Source: Montifringilla adamsi (taxonomy: Eukaryota; Chordata; Aves; Passeriformes; Passeridae). Taken from it: a DNA stretch of 64,000 nt. The notes under the pieces were generated by a model. That model saw only the letters and a list, made by a program, of their open reading frames with translations, was not told the origin of the DNA and searched no databases. The stretch lies in the NCBI GenBank assembly GCA_017590115.1, contig JAGGNK010008781.1:127471-191470 (forward strand), read 5' to 3'. Of the stretch, positions 26,294 to 39,990 are shown piece by piece; the stretch's first letter is position 1, and the number at the start of each line of letters is the position of its first letter. Both the position numbers and the translations under genes were made by a program.

Positions 26294-26367
26294 CCTGCTT
26301 TGAGCAGTGGGTTTGCAGGGGAAGATCTCCAGGGGTCCTTTCTGACCACCATTCTGTGATTCTGTGA
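26294..26367 (+). mobile_element. CR1 LINE 3' end (copy A)
   Basis: This is the diagnostic 3' terminus of a CR1 retrotransposon. It contains CCTGCTTTGAGCAG, then GATCTCCAGGGGTCCTTTCT, then the tail ATTCTGTGATTCTGTGA. CR1 elements end in short tandem ATTCTGTG repeats instead of poly(A), and the region just upstream is their conserved 3' untranslated hairpin. Only this short end is clearly recognisable; the insertion may extend upstream in diverged form. The element is on the plus strand, truncated at its 5' side as most CR1 copies are. Confidence 0.75.
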
Positions 26368-27238
26368 CTGTTAAATGATGTCAATCAGTGTCTGAGTCAA
26401 AATGAGTTTTCTAGGTATGGCGGAACAGCTGCCAGGAGCACAGAAATAATTTAGGCTCCTCCAGAGAAATCAGTTGCTCATAACAAACATCTTGAGATAT
26501 ATGGGAAATGCCTGTGGGGAGACAGGTAACTCTGTTATTGTCTGCTGGCAATAACACATTCCTGCCAGTAGTTTTATTGCCATCAGTCATATTTCCCTCA
26601 AGTGTGCTCAAGGGGCAAACAAGTCTTGAATATCCAGGAGGTGACTTTTGTGCTTGGGTAGAAGCAAACTTCCCCAGTAGTGTCAACTTTAGTCACTTAC
26701 ATGACACTTAGATGAACATACCTCTGCACTGCCACCCTCACAAAAAGCATTCCAGGGAGGTGGAACAATGTCTTTCTGCATAAATCTTGTTTGCTATTGG
26801 CTAGATTTCAAGTTTTGCACAATCCTGAGTTGAAATGATCTGAAACACAGTGGAGACCTGTATGCCACAGGAATTGCTTGTGGATCTTAGGTCTTTGTAT
26901 GAGGCAAGAAGTTCTTTGATAAAGCTATTTAAAACATTTCTAAAAGATTTTTGAATTGTGTGTTTTGTAAAATCATGCAGTAAATTGGAAATGTCATTTC
27001 CGTTACCAAAAGGAAACAGAAAATGAAACAATATCTAAAAACATACATGCAGTACTTGTGTAACCAATAGGAGCAGATGCCTGCAAGTGTGAGAGAGGGA
27101 CTGATCCACTGATGACCTGCTCTATGACCTTTGAATGGTGGGCAAGAGTGTGCCCCACATGTACCAGGATTTCTGACATCAGTATCTCCACTAAAATACT
27201 TCCAGTAAAAACATCTAGTACTTGTCATTATTTTTACA

Positions 27239-27355
27239 NNNNNNNNNNNNNNNNNNNNNNNNNNNNNNNNNNNNNNNNNNNNNNNNNNNNNNNNNNNNNN
27301 NNNNNNNNNNNNNNNNNNNNNNNNNNNNNNNNNNNNNNNNNNNNNNNNNNNNNNN
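27239..27355. other. Assembly gap (117 N)
   Basis: A run of 117 undetermined bases. The sequence immediately to its right starts the second copy of the block that begins at 24954, so the gap probably represents negative or mis-sized space between overlapping contigs. Confidence 1.
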
Positions 27356-29540
27356 GTCTCCCACTAGCAAGGGATGTGCTTGGTTTTAAATTATACCTGT
27401 GAGTTTAAAAATAGATTTGTGTTTCATGAACAGGCTTGGTTGTGATTAGCTGGTAACTTTGAGCAGCATCTAACTCCCTGTCAGCCTCAGCACATGGTGT
27501 GAAGGAAGCTGAAACCTGAATTCTGCCCACTCTGTGTTGGTTGTGGCTTGGGGGTTTTTCAGTTTTGTTTTGTTTGGTTTGTGAACAGTAGGATTTTCAG
27601 CTGACTATAGTTCTGATATTCAAGCTCTCTTCCTGGTTGTACTTAATTTACTAACCTGTTAAATCAGAGTACCCATGCCAGAGGATATTTAGGTAGCTCA
27701 TGCAATAGTCTGGGTACCTTTGGCAGCTGTCTAGAAGTTACATAGGAATTGTGAAGTGTAATCAATGAACGAGGAAAAAATATGGGAAAAGAAGAGTTCA
27801 TCTGAGGCTGCTCAAACTGAAGATACCACCTGTGGCCTGGAAACTGCCTGAGGTGCAGATCACTGAGGGCTGTATCACAGGGCTTGTTCTCATAGAATTC
27901 CTTAGGCATTTGCTGCTGGAAACAAAATCCCAGGCTCTGATCTGAAAAGGTGGCCTCTGATCTGACCTGGTCCAGGCATAACTGTGTAATTAATGCACGT
28001 CAGTTCTGCTGCTGGAGGTGGGCTGATGCGTGGCTTCTTGTTCCAATCTTAATTCCATAAATTAGTTTCTCTTTGAAATGGTGAAATCTCTAAGTATCAG
28101 GTCAGAGGGAGTGACGTGCCAGAAATTTGTTCAGTGGGAACTGACACAGTCAGCTTGAGGAATGTGAAACCAGTGGTGTGCAGACAGCCCTGTCTGCACG
28201 GCACACAATTCCTGTAGAAGGGAAAAGGTTTGATGGTGGTCTGGTTCGCACTCCAATGATCAATAACATCAGTTCTTCGGAGGTGATCCCTCTGGGCATC
28301 TTCTACTGCATATTGTCAGGACAGGCCTCCAAAATGGCCCACTTATTAAAGCTTTAGTATTTTCTCACATTCTCCACCTCTGTGCATATTCAGGGCTCTT
28401 TTCACACTTATTCTATATTGGGCAAATGCATAACCTGATGCTGGACCAGCAAAGGGAAATTGTGAAGCTGTCTCACCATAAAGATTTCTTGACAGAGATT
28501 GTGTCTGGAGAAGCAGAGCAATGAGCTAAACCCTAAGATCAAAGAGCAAGTGCCACAGGCTGGACAATGGCCTGAGCGACCCACTTTGCTTAATCCTGCT
28601 TTGAGCAGTGGGTTTGCAGGGGAAGATCTCCAGGGGTCCTTTCTGACCACCATTCTGTGATTCTGTGACTGTTAAATGATGTCAATCAGTGTCTGAGTCA
28701 AAATGAGTTTTCTAGGTATGGCGGAACAGCTGCCAGGAGCACAGAAATAATTTAGGCTCCTCCAGAGAAATCAGTTGCTCATAACAAACATCTTGAGATA
28801 TATGGGAAATGCCTGTGGGGAGACAGGTAACTCTGTTATTGTCTGCTGGCAATAACACATTCCTGCCAGTAGTTTTATTGCCATCAGTCATATTTCCCTC
28901 AAGTGTGCTCAAGGGGCAAACAAGTCTTGAATATCCAGGAGGTGACTTTTGTGCTTGGGTAGAAGCAAACTTCCCCAGTAGTGTCAACTTTAGTCACTTA
29001 CATGACACTTAGATGAACATACCTCTGCACTGCCACCCTCACAAAAAGCATTCCAGGGAGGTGGAACAATGTCTTTCTGCATAAATCTTGTTTGCTATTG
29101 GCTAGATTTCAAGTTTTGCACAATCCTGAGTTGAAATGATCTGAAACACAGTGGAGACCTGTATGCCACAGGAATTGCTTGTGGATCTTAGGTCTTTGTA
29201 TGAGGCAAGAAGTTCTTTGATAAAGCTATTTAAAACATTTCTAAAAGATTTTTGAATTGTGTGTTTTGTAAAATCATGCAGTAAATTGGAAATGTCATTT
29301 CCGTTACCAAAAGGAAACAGAAAATGAAACAATATCTAAAAACATACATGCAGTACTTGTGTAACCAATAGGAGCAGATGCCTGCAAGTGTGAGAGAGGG
29401 ACTGATCCACTGATGACCTGCTCTATGACCTTTGAATGGTGGGCAAGAGTGTGCCCCACATGTACCAGGATTTCTGACATCAGTATCTCCACTAAAATAC
29501 TTCCAGTAAAAACATCTAGTACTTGTCATTATTTTTCACA
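27356..29540 (+). repeat. Direct duplicate block, copy B
   Basis: This is the second copy of the 24954-27238 block. It is about 2185 bases long because it lacks the extra 101-bp unit. It starts exactly at the gap edge and continues without a break into unique sequence after 29540. Confidence 0.95.
28595..28668 (+). mobile_element. CR1 LINE 3' end (copy B)
   Basis: The same CR1 terminus as at 26294-26367, base for base, as part of the duplicated block. If the duplication is an assembly artefact, there is one CR1 end at this locus and not two. Confidence 0.75.
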
Positions 29541-32500
29541 GAAGTCCTTGGGAGAATTTATCATTCAGGTTGTTTTCTTGACAGGTTTGTGAGCCTTTGT
29601 TATTTGTTGAAGTCAGTTGTAAAAACCCAGTGTTGATTTTGCTGGGTGTCAGCACACAGTAATTGTACTTGTTTTGGCATTAAGTTGCATGGATAAATAC
29701 ATATTTGTAAGAGCTCGTGAGGAACCTTATCTGAAAATTGCCATTAAGACTTAATGGGATAAACCAAAGATACTCCTGGATGTATTTGGTAGTACAAATG
29801 CCAGTCTTATATGATGCCACTATGTACAGATACAGGAAGATCACAATTCCACCCATCATTCTCAAAGAATAATTTGTCATTCTCATCTCCCTCTGAGCTT
29901 TCTATTATTTTGTTATCGTTATCAGAAAGATGAATCTCTCAGTGCCTCGCTGGTGTAGTTTCTCCCCTGTAAGTTTTCTGCACATATATCCACTTGGAAG
30001 AGAGGAAGAAGTGCACATAATGTAATCTTTAAAAATAGGAGAAAAAATCAGCAGCTTCTTCTCATACAAGAAGTTCTGTGTGCTCAGAGAAGCTGTGCAC
30101 TACCTTAGCATCAAATATTTTGATGTGAGATGAACATTTTCCCTAACAGCTAGCAGCAAGGTTGATGCTGACCTCTAAAAGAAGAGAACATTATGCAGCC
30201 TGTTTGGCTGTAGAGGAGGGTGGGTTACATTGGCTGAAGATTCCTGAAATGAGAAGTGCTCTCAAGATGATGCTCAAAATGAGCTTGCAATATTAAAGTT
30301 GGTAGTGTCCACCTTCAGCTGCTGCCTGGCCGATCAGGGAAAAGTTTTGCTTTTGACTTGCACACAGCTGTAAGCCACTGGTGTTAGCAGAATATTGGAG
30401 AAAGCAACAGCTGTCCTCTTCAGTAAGCACTAGAAAAACATTCATTTTAATTACCTGAATTAAAAGCCCCCAAACCTAAATAGGATTAAATGCATTTGAT
30501 TTGCATGGTTTAATGATATAATTTGTAGCTGTTTATTTACTGTTCCTCTCTTGATAGAATTAAGAAAAAAATATCCTTTATCTATCACAATGGGTAGGTC
30601 TTCCATTTCCACTAAATTCAAGTCTTTTAGTAGACAAATAATTTCCTCTTTTTCCATTTCAAAGGAAAGCAAAGATAAACATAATCTTCTATACCTGTAA
30701 TTGCACTGATAAACTGTATATATATATGTGCCACAGATAAAAGCATCATATCTGTTCTAGTGACTTCAGGACTATTAAGATTACCCCATTTATTTACAAC
30801 CATATGAATTTGACACTATCCCGTTTAGATTTTGTATTCCACAGCACAACAATAATCTTAGAAAAATGCCTTTCTCTGCTCTGTGAGACAAGGTGGATAA
30901 GGTAAACTGCTAGAATGGACGTAAGCATTTGAGGAATTTTCAAGGGCATCTGCTAGGGAGGAAGATAGTTTTTGGGTTTCTCTGTCTAGCTGTGTGAGTC
31001 ATAGATGCACGTATGTCACAGATTACTAGTATTGGCAGCTTGCATTGCCATGCTGTGTTTAAAGAGTTCTGTGAGCCCCGGCTGCCCAGGGCGTGCTCCT
31101 GCTGCTGCTGCTGCCCGGGGAGCAGGGCTGTGCCTGCCCAGAGCTGCTCCCTCTGCGGCGAGCCCCGGCTGCCTTCACCCCCAGCTCTGGCAGGAGCAGC
31201 TGCACTTTGCCCACCGCTACCTCGACTGCTCCTGCAAAGTTACAGTTTATTGGAAGGAACATTCCAGACATGTCCCTTCTTCCAGGCATAGTGAGAAATA
31301 CCTCAAAGCCAGGTTACCAGCTCAGCTGGGCACAGAGGGAAGAAGGAACTGAACTAAATTATTTGTTCTGTTCTGTATGAAACATTGTTCCTAGGAATCT
31401 TTTCTTTCCCGTTGCTTTTTCCTGTTAATTAAGTGTTGGTGGAGACTTGCCACTGTTTTCTCCTGGAGTCTGTTTCATAATCATACCTTAGACAATTTTT
31501 CCTGGAATTCTGCCTAAAGATTTTTGTCATTTTCTTGGTGTCATTACATTACTCTTGGCTGCACGGTCACTGATCCCCTTCAGTGATCTCCAAGTGATTG
31601 TGGAACTGACAGAAGTGTTGGGTTGTCTTGGTGTGACGCTGTAGGTGGGGAGGGAGCAGGAGGATGCGCAGAGTTCTACTCTCCATATCCAGTGCAGTTG
31701 GCCAATCCATCATTAAACCTTTTCTTTCCATTTATATGGGAACACAAAAGGTGTCTACATTCCAGGACAGCTGCCTACACATAAACAAACTTCATCCCTA
31801 GCAAATTTCCAGAGGCTGGAATTGAGCCCAAGAGTCCTTGTATTCTATCTTAGACTGCACTACCTTCTAGTGGCATTTCACAATATTTCCTCCCTTTTAA
31901 CTTTTTAGCACTTGCTGACAGTGATCAGGAGACTCTGAGGCACAGATAAACTAAACAAAGGTTTCAGTTTCTAATAAATTACAAATCTTTTATATTCTCA
32001 GAAGCAGCAAAAATAGCATGCCAAAAATCTTGTTTTTCTTCAGGGACTCCATTCCCATCAACCTGTAAATGAAATTACAAAAAATGTATTTGATGTCTTT
32101 TAATGCCAGTCTTCATATCACTAAAAGTCTGATTGATGTAAATGAATTCATGGTTGATAGGTAGACTTAATAATAGGTATTGGGAAGCACAGGTAGGCAT
32201 TCTCCAAATATGAAACTGGATTTAGAAGTGTTGAAGTGTTTAAGAAATCATGAACTGATGTTGAAAGAGATACTTGCTTGTTAGTGGTTTCATTTCACTT
32301 TATTTTTCTGCAAGCCAGAAGTAACAATAAATTATAAACCAAACTGATTTAAACTATAACGAGAGCATTTCAGGCTGTGTTCTGCATGGACAGCAATGCA
32401 GGGAGACTATAACTACTGCAAATGTGCTTGGAAGGGGTTGTGTTCTGGCCCGTCTCCTACATTTGTGCATGTTAATTCAAAAGAAGCCCAGGACTCAGCT

Positions 32501-35500
32501 GATGCTCCAGCTGAGCACAGGCTCTCACTGAATGTGACTTGCTGACTGATCTTTCAAGTAATTAAAACATCTTTTGACCCAGAAGATGCAAGAGGCACAA
32601 GAATAGGAGTTTCTCTCCAGGGCCAGCAGGGTGGGTTTGTCGAGATACGTGGCACAGCCTGAGTGTGACAGTGTGACCTGATTTTTGGACAGCAGGAACT
32701 GAGCTTGCAATTTAAGTGAAGAGAAACCACTGTTAAAGAGCCAAATAAAAGCTTAGTGAGTTATTTGGCCATGGGCTGGCAAGAAGGGGAGGGAGGAATG
32801 AGTCTTGCTACACTGGATTAGTCCAGGTTATACTTAACAGCAATGGCAAAGGTGCAGTGGATGATACGTACTTCATGCCCGTGAGCAAAAGAGTCTTTAA
32901 ATCATGTCTGTTCAAACTTTTGATAGTAATATTGACTTAGCATCTGACTCTGGAATATACACATCTAATTTTCACCATTTCTGACAAAGACCCCTTAAAA
33001 GTTTGGCAGCATTTTGATCTACAATGCAGTCAGGTAGACAAAGAAGTGAAATTCATATTCTTTCTGCTGTGCCTATATGTATTTTATAATTATATATAAT
33101 ATGTTAGATATGCATTATACCTATCTAATGAGCATAGAGTGCACAACTTGATGAACAAGGGGAAAAAATGGAATTAAAACTGGCAGCATAAGTTTCTCTT
33201 CCTATGGACTCAGGGCAGCCTGTTCTGGTACATGAAAAAATGTCATAGAAACTCTTTGCTGCTGTCAGCTTTGTGGGAAAGTGACATCGTCTTCAAGTGA
33301 GACTAAGGATATTCTTTCCTTTTATTGATTCCTGCATAAGATGTAAAATATTACAAACCTGTTCAGACAAATAGTGTAGGACAGCTATGCCCCACTGCAA
33401 AACCTTCTCTTGAAGCTGCTCCTTCTCTTGAAATTTGGTCTTATCTTTCAGGAATTATTGCCTGCATAGGACTTGCATTATTACTTTCCAAATTATACAC
33501 AGCTGAGTGATTTTTGAAAACTAAGATTAGCAAAATCTGTGAAATGTCATAGTTTGACTTGAAAAGAAAGCACAGGGGGAAATGTTAAATCCATCTCCAT
33601 TTCTGTTAAAAATATTTGCAAATTGATGATCTAATAAAATAACCAGATAGACCATGATTGAAAAAGAAATTTATTTAAGTAATTGTTCTGATCCTTTGTG
33701 TGCTAAGGTTCACTCTCCTCTCCTTCTCCACACTTAATTAACAATTTAATTTGGTTGTGATAGAAATTGAAGCAAAGGCAGCAAAAAAAAATGTGTCACA
33801 GTTCAAACACATCACCTGGGCCTTGAGCAAAGAGTCAAAATGGAAGGAGGCTCAAAAGGCTTTTGTTATGAATGTCACACTCATGCAAGTTGTTTACAAA
33901 GAAGTCTGGATAATCGAGGTCTGCGGTGCTGCTGAGGAGTGTGCACCACAATCTAGTCCTCTCCCTTCTCCTAGGACAAGTTTTTCTGCAGCCAAGTAAT
34001 CAGCCACTTCAGGAAACTGCTCTGGCCCCAAAGCAAAGAATTATTAATACTCAGCTTAATCAGCTTCCTGATTAAGATGGCTGCAGAGCCCAGCAGGCTG
34101 AGCTGGTGCCAGCACAAGAGGGAGAGCATGCAAGCTTGTAGGTTGGGAAGGAAAAGGAAGATAGACATTAAATCAATCTGACCATGGAACTGTACTTCAG
34201 GTCTAACCAACCACATAGGCATTGCTGTTCAAAGCCGTGGTATAAATATCTTTTATGTGTGTTTAAAGCAGAGGTGTATTCAAAACTAAGAGACAGAGAA
34301 TGTCTAGCAGGGGCCAGAGTCCCGCAGGATGTTGTGGTTTGTAGCAGTCAGGCTCCTGCAGACTCCTCTGCTCCCTGTCAGCACCAGGGGAGGATGACAG
34401 CCCCGGTGGGGGCTGGCTCCTGGCCGTGCCCACCGTGGGGAAGATGGAGCCCCTGGCTCTGGTGAGTGCATCTGCAGGTTATTTTCCATTCTCTGCCTCT
34501 TGAGCGTTCTCTGGGGGCCCTTCTACACTTCACTTCCAAGATTTTCCCAGATGGCTGCTCTGCAACCCAGATGTTGTTTATTTATTCATTTGTCACTTTA
34601 AAAGCAACAATACTGGAAAGGGAATATAATGAGACAAGAGTCTTCTCCATCCAAGGAAAAAGAAAGGGGCCTGCCAGTTTCCAGCATGTGCCTTTTTGAG
34701 GCTGAGAAGGTTGTCACAAAGTGGTGCTCCTCTCCTAAAAGCATCTTCCCATCCTTTTACAACCAGAAGGCTTCTGTTGAGTGAGAAGCTGGGCTTCAGA
34801 AACGCCGTTTCTAAAGAGGTGTCAGCGCTGTATGGCTAAGCAGGAGCTGAGCAACATTTACGTGTTGCATCTGAGAAACTTCCCTTTGCTAATGGTTGGG
34901 TTAACAACAGCTCTGTGGCAGCCTGTGGTAGAAATCCACGGTCTCTGGAGATCCTCTGTGAGGTGTGACTCTGCTCCGGATGGCTCTTCCATGGGATTAA
35001 AATATATGTATTGTGTAGACATGCCAAAGTCACTATTAAATTTACATTTTAATTTGTGTCACACTACATTTATATACGAAACTGTTGAGTGTTGTCATTT
35101 CATTTTTGGGGACCTCTTTGAAAGGTATAGTTATCAATGCCATACTGACAGTCCTGTCAGAACACAGAATCTCTTATTAATACTGCACAGAAACCAGCAT
35201 TTATGAGATCTGCCTTTTGCAAGGGTTCAAATAATAGTGAGTGGAAAAAGCTTGGGTGCAAAAGTTCAAGCATCAACAGCCTTCCAAATGGGGCATTCCA
35301 GGCCATTCAGGTCTCCAGGGCATTAAAGACCTTTTGGACCACACTGCTACTGTGAATAATGAGGCCCTCAGAGTTGCATAGTTCTTTCACAGTGAAGCTA
35401 AAGAGATGGAGGAGGACTTGGGCTGCAATCATTCTCTTTAATGATATTACTATAAAAATTGTACCTCTTGTCCATTCATTTGTCAGAAAGCATTTTCACA

Positions 35501-38500
35501 GAGGTACATTTGTCCCCCAAGATCAAATGTAATACAAATCCTGGTAGTCCACGTGAAGCACACAAGTGTCTCTGAATTGCACAGAGGTGTTCAAACACAG
35601 TCTGTGCGCTGTGACATTTTTGCTTCCATGCTGTGGCTCGTTTCCTAGACTGGAAATATGTGGGGGGATAGAATATAAGAAAATAGAGATGGTGCAGAAA
35701 GTAATCTCACCCCTAAGGAGGTGCAGCCGTGCCAATTACCAAAGATTAGGAACAGCCTGACTTTAACAGGCCAGAGCTGTGAGCAGTGAGCAGGGGAGTG
35801 CTGTACAAGAGGAGGAGCTGGAGTCAGCTGGCTCCTTTATGAGGAGTAAGGAGTCAGTGCTCTGAAGAGCTGCCCACGAAACCACAGCAAGAAGGAATGA
35901 GACTTTTGCAATATGATGACAAGAGAAACAGATGTGTTACTGCCTGAATGAACACATGTCAAAGAGATGGTCCAGTCTTCCATCTCACTGGCTCCTGTGG
36001 CATCTGGAAAGCCACATTCTTCCTTTGCTTACATATGCCAGGCCTGATGCATTTGTATCCTCCCTACCACCCATCTTAGAAGCAGTTGGAGTAAATTTCT
36101 GTTAGGATTTTTTTTTTTCTGTAAATTATTCATATTCATTTGTTGAAGCATCTTCTAGGAAAGCTCACAGGCAATTTCAGGCTTTGACAGGATGGAGCTC
36201 ATTAACTTCCACCCAAGCTAAATGTCTGCTTACATATTAATGTCAGTTTTCTTTTACCTCTCTGTGCCCAGTCCCATCTTTTAGAAAGCCAAATGCTCAG
36301 AGTAATTTTTAATCCATGAAATCACAACAGCTAAGAATTCATCCCCAGATGTATTTCTCCAATAGGAGCTATTATATAAGGCACTGCAAATTGTGGGCTT
36401 GCTCTCTCACTGCCTCAGAGGAAAAAGGGGGTCCTTAAGGGGTTATAGCAGAAGTTAAAAATTTAAATGTAATAAAAAATAATTAAATGTGATAAAATTC
36501 TGGAGAGCATTGAATTTTTTAAACTTTAGATTATCAGAACAAATGCATTTATTTGGTAATTAAAAAGAATTATAGCAATGGCGAAGGAGGCAATGAATAA
36601 CAGTAAAGAGAAAAGAAACTATATTTCATCTTTTGCATGCACATAGGAGGTAAATCTGTAAGACAAAAAATTGGAATTTTTTTGCATCCTTATAATAAAA
36701 ACGCTCAACTTTCTCCCAGGTGACATATTTAACAGAAGTTGGTCCACACTAAGTTAAATATCCCACTCCTTTGGGGAAAGATTTTTTTTGAGAGATTTTT
36801 TACTCATGTAATGAGGTAACAACAAACCAAAAGTGGAATATAAGAAAGGATTTTAAAATTTTTTCCATTACTTTGTTTTTTAGTGTTTTTTGCATCTTTG
36901 TGATGGTTGTTCTTAAGGTGGGATTTTATTCTAGGAAGACTTGGTTAATTTTATGTACACTTTGGAAATAAATTTTCTCAAGTCTGTGGTTTCTGTTTCT
37001 TTTGAAAAGAATAATTTTGCTGCATTATCCTGGTTCTTGGAGAAGTCAAAGCAATGTGTTGCCAGGATTATGAATAATATGTAAGCAGAGCATCTGAACC
37101 AGAGGAGATTTAGCATTCATATGAGCAGGAAACAAGAAACATACCAATTCTTTGGCTTCCAGCAGCAAACCAATAAGGCTTGGAAAATGATTGTTTTATA
37201 AAAATGCTAAGAAATTTTTAGTTTACACAGTGCAGCAAGGAGCACTGTTTAGACAAAGTCTGCACCAGGAAGTGGCAATTTTTCCTTTTAATAAAAATTT
37301 CTAAAATAGAAAATATTTGTGTAAATAAAACACTGCAACCACTTTGCACGGATATATTTCTGCTCCCACATAAATCTCCAGGGATTTACTCTGGCTATGA
37401 AATTTTTGGTCTTTGAAACCTTCTTCTCAAATACTGAAGGTGGGATTTGTTGCCTTTCATTAGTGCTCTCCTTCAAGAGGACACGGGAGTTTGTGCTTGC
37501 AGATTAGAGGGTGCTCCTGAGGAGCTGAATTCATGAGCTCAGCCCAGCAGTGTTTGCAAGCACTACTTCACACATTCTCGGTGAATATTCTCTGTGAACG
37601 CACCCAGAGTTGGGCGGAAGTTTTCCTGACCATGGAGCAGATTCTTACAGGGAAGTGAGAGGGGAGTAGCCTGACTAAACTTTGCCATTTCCGCTGTTAA
37701 TAGCTTCTAGTCTTGGTCCAGTGCCCTGTGATCCGATCTCTAGGCTATGGGGGGTGTGTGATATGTATTTTTGTCACCTCAGAAGTGTGAAAATACTTAT
37801 GAAGGGGCTGAAGAACTTCATGGGGACTGGAAAGTAATTTTTTGTAGTGATGAGCACCCTGAGGTTTACAGACCTGGCAGAAGCTGCAGGTGAAATAGCT
37901 GCATATGCAGATTAGGACATTTATTGATGTAGCTGCCAGCCCCAGCAGGAAATAACCCTGCATTCAGGTCACCGTGGTGACATGGCAAGGCTCATCTGAA
38001 ATGCTGTCAGCACCATTCGGGATTTCAAAACTTGTAAGTGTGCTGACCTTCTGAATAGCCAGTGTGTGGAAGCGTTTGGTGAACTCTTCGTGTTGGGTTT
38101 GCTGTAGGTGCATTTAAAGATCTTTGTTGTGATGTGCCTGTGCGAGTGTTACAACGTTAACACAGGAATATATTTCGCTGACAATGCTCTGCAAATAAAA
38201 ATCACACATAGGAGAGGCACAAAATGAGCATTGGGTTAAATGTGCTCCGAGAAATGAACTCCACAAAAATAAGAAGGCAATGAAGAAATATCCAAACGTT
38301 TTATTTTTCGGAAGTACTTGCAAAACTGGTGCTAGTGCTTCAAGTAGGTGATAGACTGAGATGCTTCATGTCAGGAATGAGAGCAATCATGTTTCCAGAG
38401 GACAATTCCAGGCTGGTCTCCAGAGCAGATAGGGTTTGGCCAGCCTCCAAATCTATCTCTTTTTAAGAATGCTTATTGCATACAGTGTCAGAAAAAAAGT

Positions 38501-39708
38501 TTAGCAAATCTCATTTTCCCCTTTAATTTGTTCCACAAAAATACGGTAACTGAGGACACAGGGGAGAAGTCCACAGCCCTGTACAAATCTGAGTGCCTTA
38601 TACATACATTATTTATATTGCAGACTGAGGTGGAATTTTGGTCTGTTGGGCACTGAATTTTCACAGTAGAGTGTAGAGAAATTATTCAAACCAGGTGTTT
38701 CTGTAATTGCAGTGCACTGGGGACAACATTGAGAGCAGAACAGATCCCAGAATCACCCTTTCAGCTGAACGATGCAGTGGTTTAGTGTTAGTACACAAGG
38801 CAATAAAAGAAATTGCAATGGAAAATAAGGCAGACTGGCTGCTTCAAACTGCTGAGTTTTGATTGCACTTTGTGTCTTTATCTTTTGCTTGCTTATATTC
38901 AGGCTTTTATACCAGGATAATGGTATGAGGACATGAATCTGCTCATTTAAACTGAGAGAAAACTACCTGTAATGGCTAAAATCCAGCACAAATTCAACGT
39001 GCCCTCTGCTCTGATCACTGCCCTAACGTGTGGTAATACATTGATACCCCAGAGCAAGGTTGTTCACCTCCTACCCTGCACAGGGAGAAAGGAAAAATTG
39101 AAGAACCAAGTGTTCCTTCATGAATTTTGAAACATCAAGTAACACTCTCATTTAAATGGATTTTAATGCATTGCCACAGGGTACTTGAGCACAGGCAGGG
39201 CTGCTTAGTGCAAGTCTGACTTCCCCTAGAAAGACAAAGCAGGCATTTTCTATGATACCAATGTGAAATGAGTGTGGGTGTACTATTTTTTTAAAGAAAA
39301 TATCTGCATATGACCTGCAGTATTGCTATTCCAATGACATCTTGGTCATTTAAATAACGTATTTATGAATCCTTTTAGAGACTGTATTATCTCTTGTTGA
39401 AGTTTTTCATTTGATGCCACACCTGTGTCTTCCTGAGAGAATAGAAAATCTCTGACTTTTGCCATCTGTTTCAGACAGTCAGCCTGTGCTTATCATTTCT
39501 AAGTAATACCTGAAAGGGCAGAAAAGCAGAAAGGAAGAAATCCATGCAAATAAGTCTCTGGAATATGAATATCATGGGTCTGTTTGCTTCATAGTGTCAC
39601 GGGAAAGTGCCTTTGCAAGGAATTTAAATGAAGTGTAGGGTGGGATCTGTGTCTTGCTGCCTTGACTTTCCAAAGCCCCAGCGATGTTTGTCAGAGAGGC
39701 TGCTGCAG
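29541..39708. other. Long non-coding stretch with GC-rich islands
   Basis: No gene is supported. A GC-rich stretch at about 31070-31240 contains five CTG triplets and two copies of GAGCCCCGGCTGCC, 87 bases apart. Another at about 34300-34460 ends in CTGGTGAGTG, which resembles a 5' splice site after a short ATG frame, but nothing else supports an exon. Alternating AT runs occur near 30720 and 33080. The rest is featureless. Confidence 0.5.
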
Positions 39709-39911
39709 CTCTGCAGTTTAATTGCAGCCGGGAGTGGCTCTGCAGTTTAGTTGCAGCCAGGAGTGGCTGTGCAGTTTAATTGCAGCCGGGAGTGGCTCTG
39801 CAGTTTAATTGCAGCCAGGAGTGGCTGTGCAGTTTAGTTGCAGCCGGGAGTGGCTCTGCAGTTTAATTGCAGCTGGGAGTGTCTCTGCAGTTTAATTGCA
39901 GCCGGGAGTGG
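39709..39911 (+). repeat. 29-bp minisatellite, 7 copies
   Basis: Seven consecutive 29-base units begin CTCTGCAG or CTGTGCAG and end GGGAGTGG or a close variant. All are exactly 29 bases, followed by a four-base start of an eighth. Variation is confined to a few columns: base 3 is C or G, base 13 is A or G, and base 22 is G or A in most units. This suggests recent spread by unequal exchange or slippage. The array is not coding. Confidence 0.98.
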
Positions 39912-39963
39912 CTCTCGGGCTCCGTGGTGCCCTCCCTGCTCAGGCTGGCTGTGGGGAGTGTGC

Positions 39964-39987
39964 ATTCACACATTCACACATTCACAC
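39964..39987 (+). repeat. ATTCACAC tandem repeat, 3 copies
   Basis: Three perfect copies of an 8-base unit lie 52 bases after the 29-bp minisatellite. The unit differs from the CR1 tail unit ATTCTGTG, so it is not a LINE end. Confidence 0.9.
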
Positions 39988-39990
39988 ACG

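Larger units (their letters stand above)
24954..27238 (+). repeat. Direct duplicate block, copy A (probable assembly false duplication)
   Basis: This 2285-base block recurs at 27356-29540 in the same orientation, across the run of N. Apart from a 101-bp tandem duplication present only here, I see four single-base differences (25152, 25949, 25964, 25978) and one missing base beside the gap. It ends exactly at the gap, as a contig end would. The likely explanation is that two overlapping contigs, or two haplotypes, were placed end to end. Confidence 0.95.

Noticed and set aside
31005..31380. Leu-rich, signal-peptide-like frames in a GC-rich patch
   Set aside because: The leucine run comes from CTG triplets. 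Frames on both strands are open because of GC content, and no family is recognisable.
34451..34470. Short ATG frame followed by GTGAGT, like a first exon and donor site
   Set aside because: Only six codons precede the putative donor. No promoter, partner exon or protein similarity is visible.
35655..35930. Stretch that reads like a degenerate LTR or interspersed repeat with a TATA-like GTACAAG
   Set aside because: No TG...CA ends with matching flanks could be found, and I cannot name a family. A repeat-library search would settle it.
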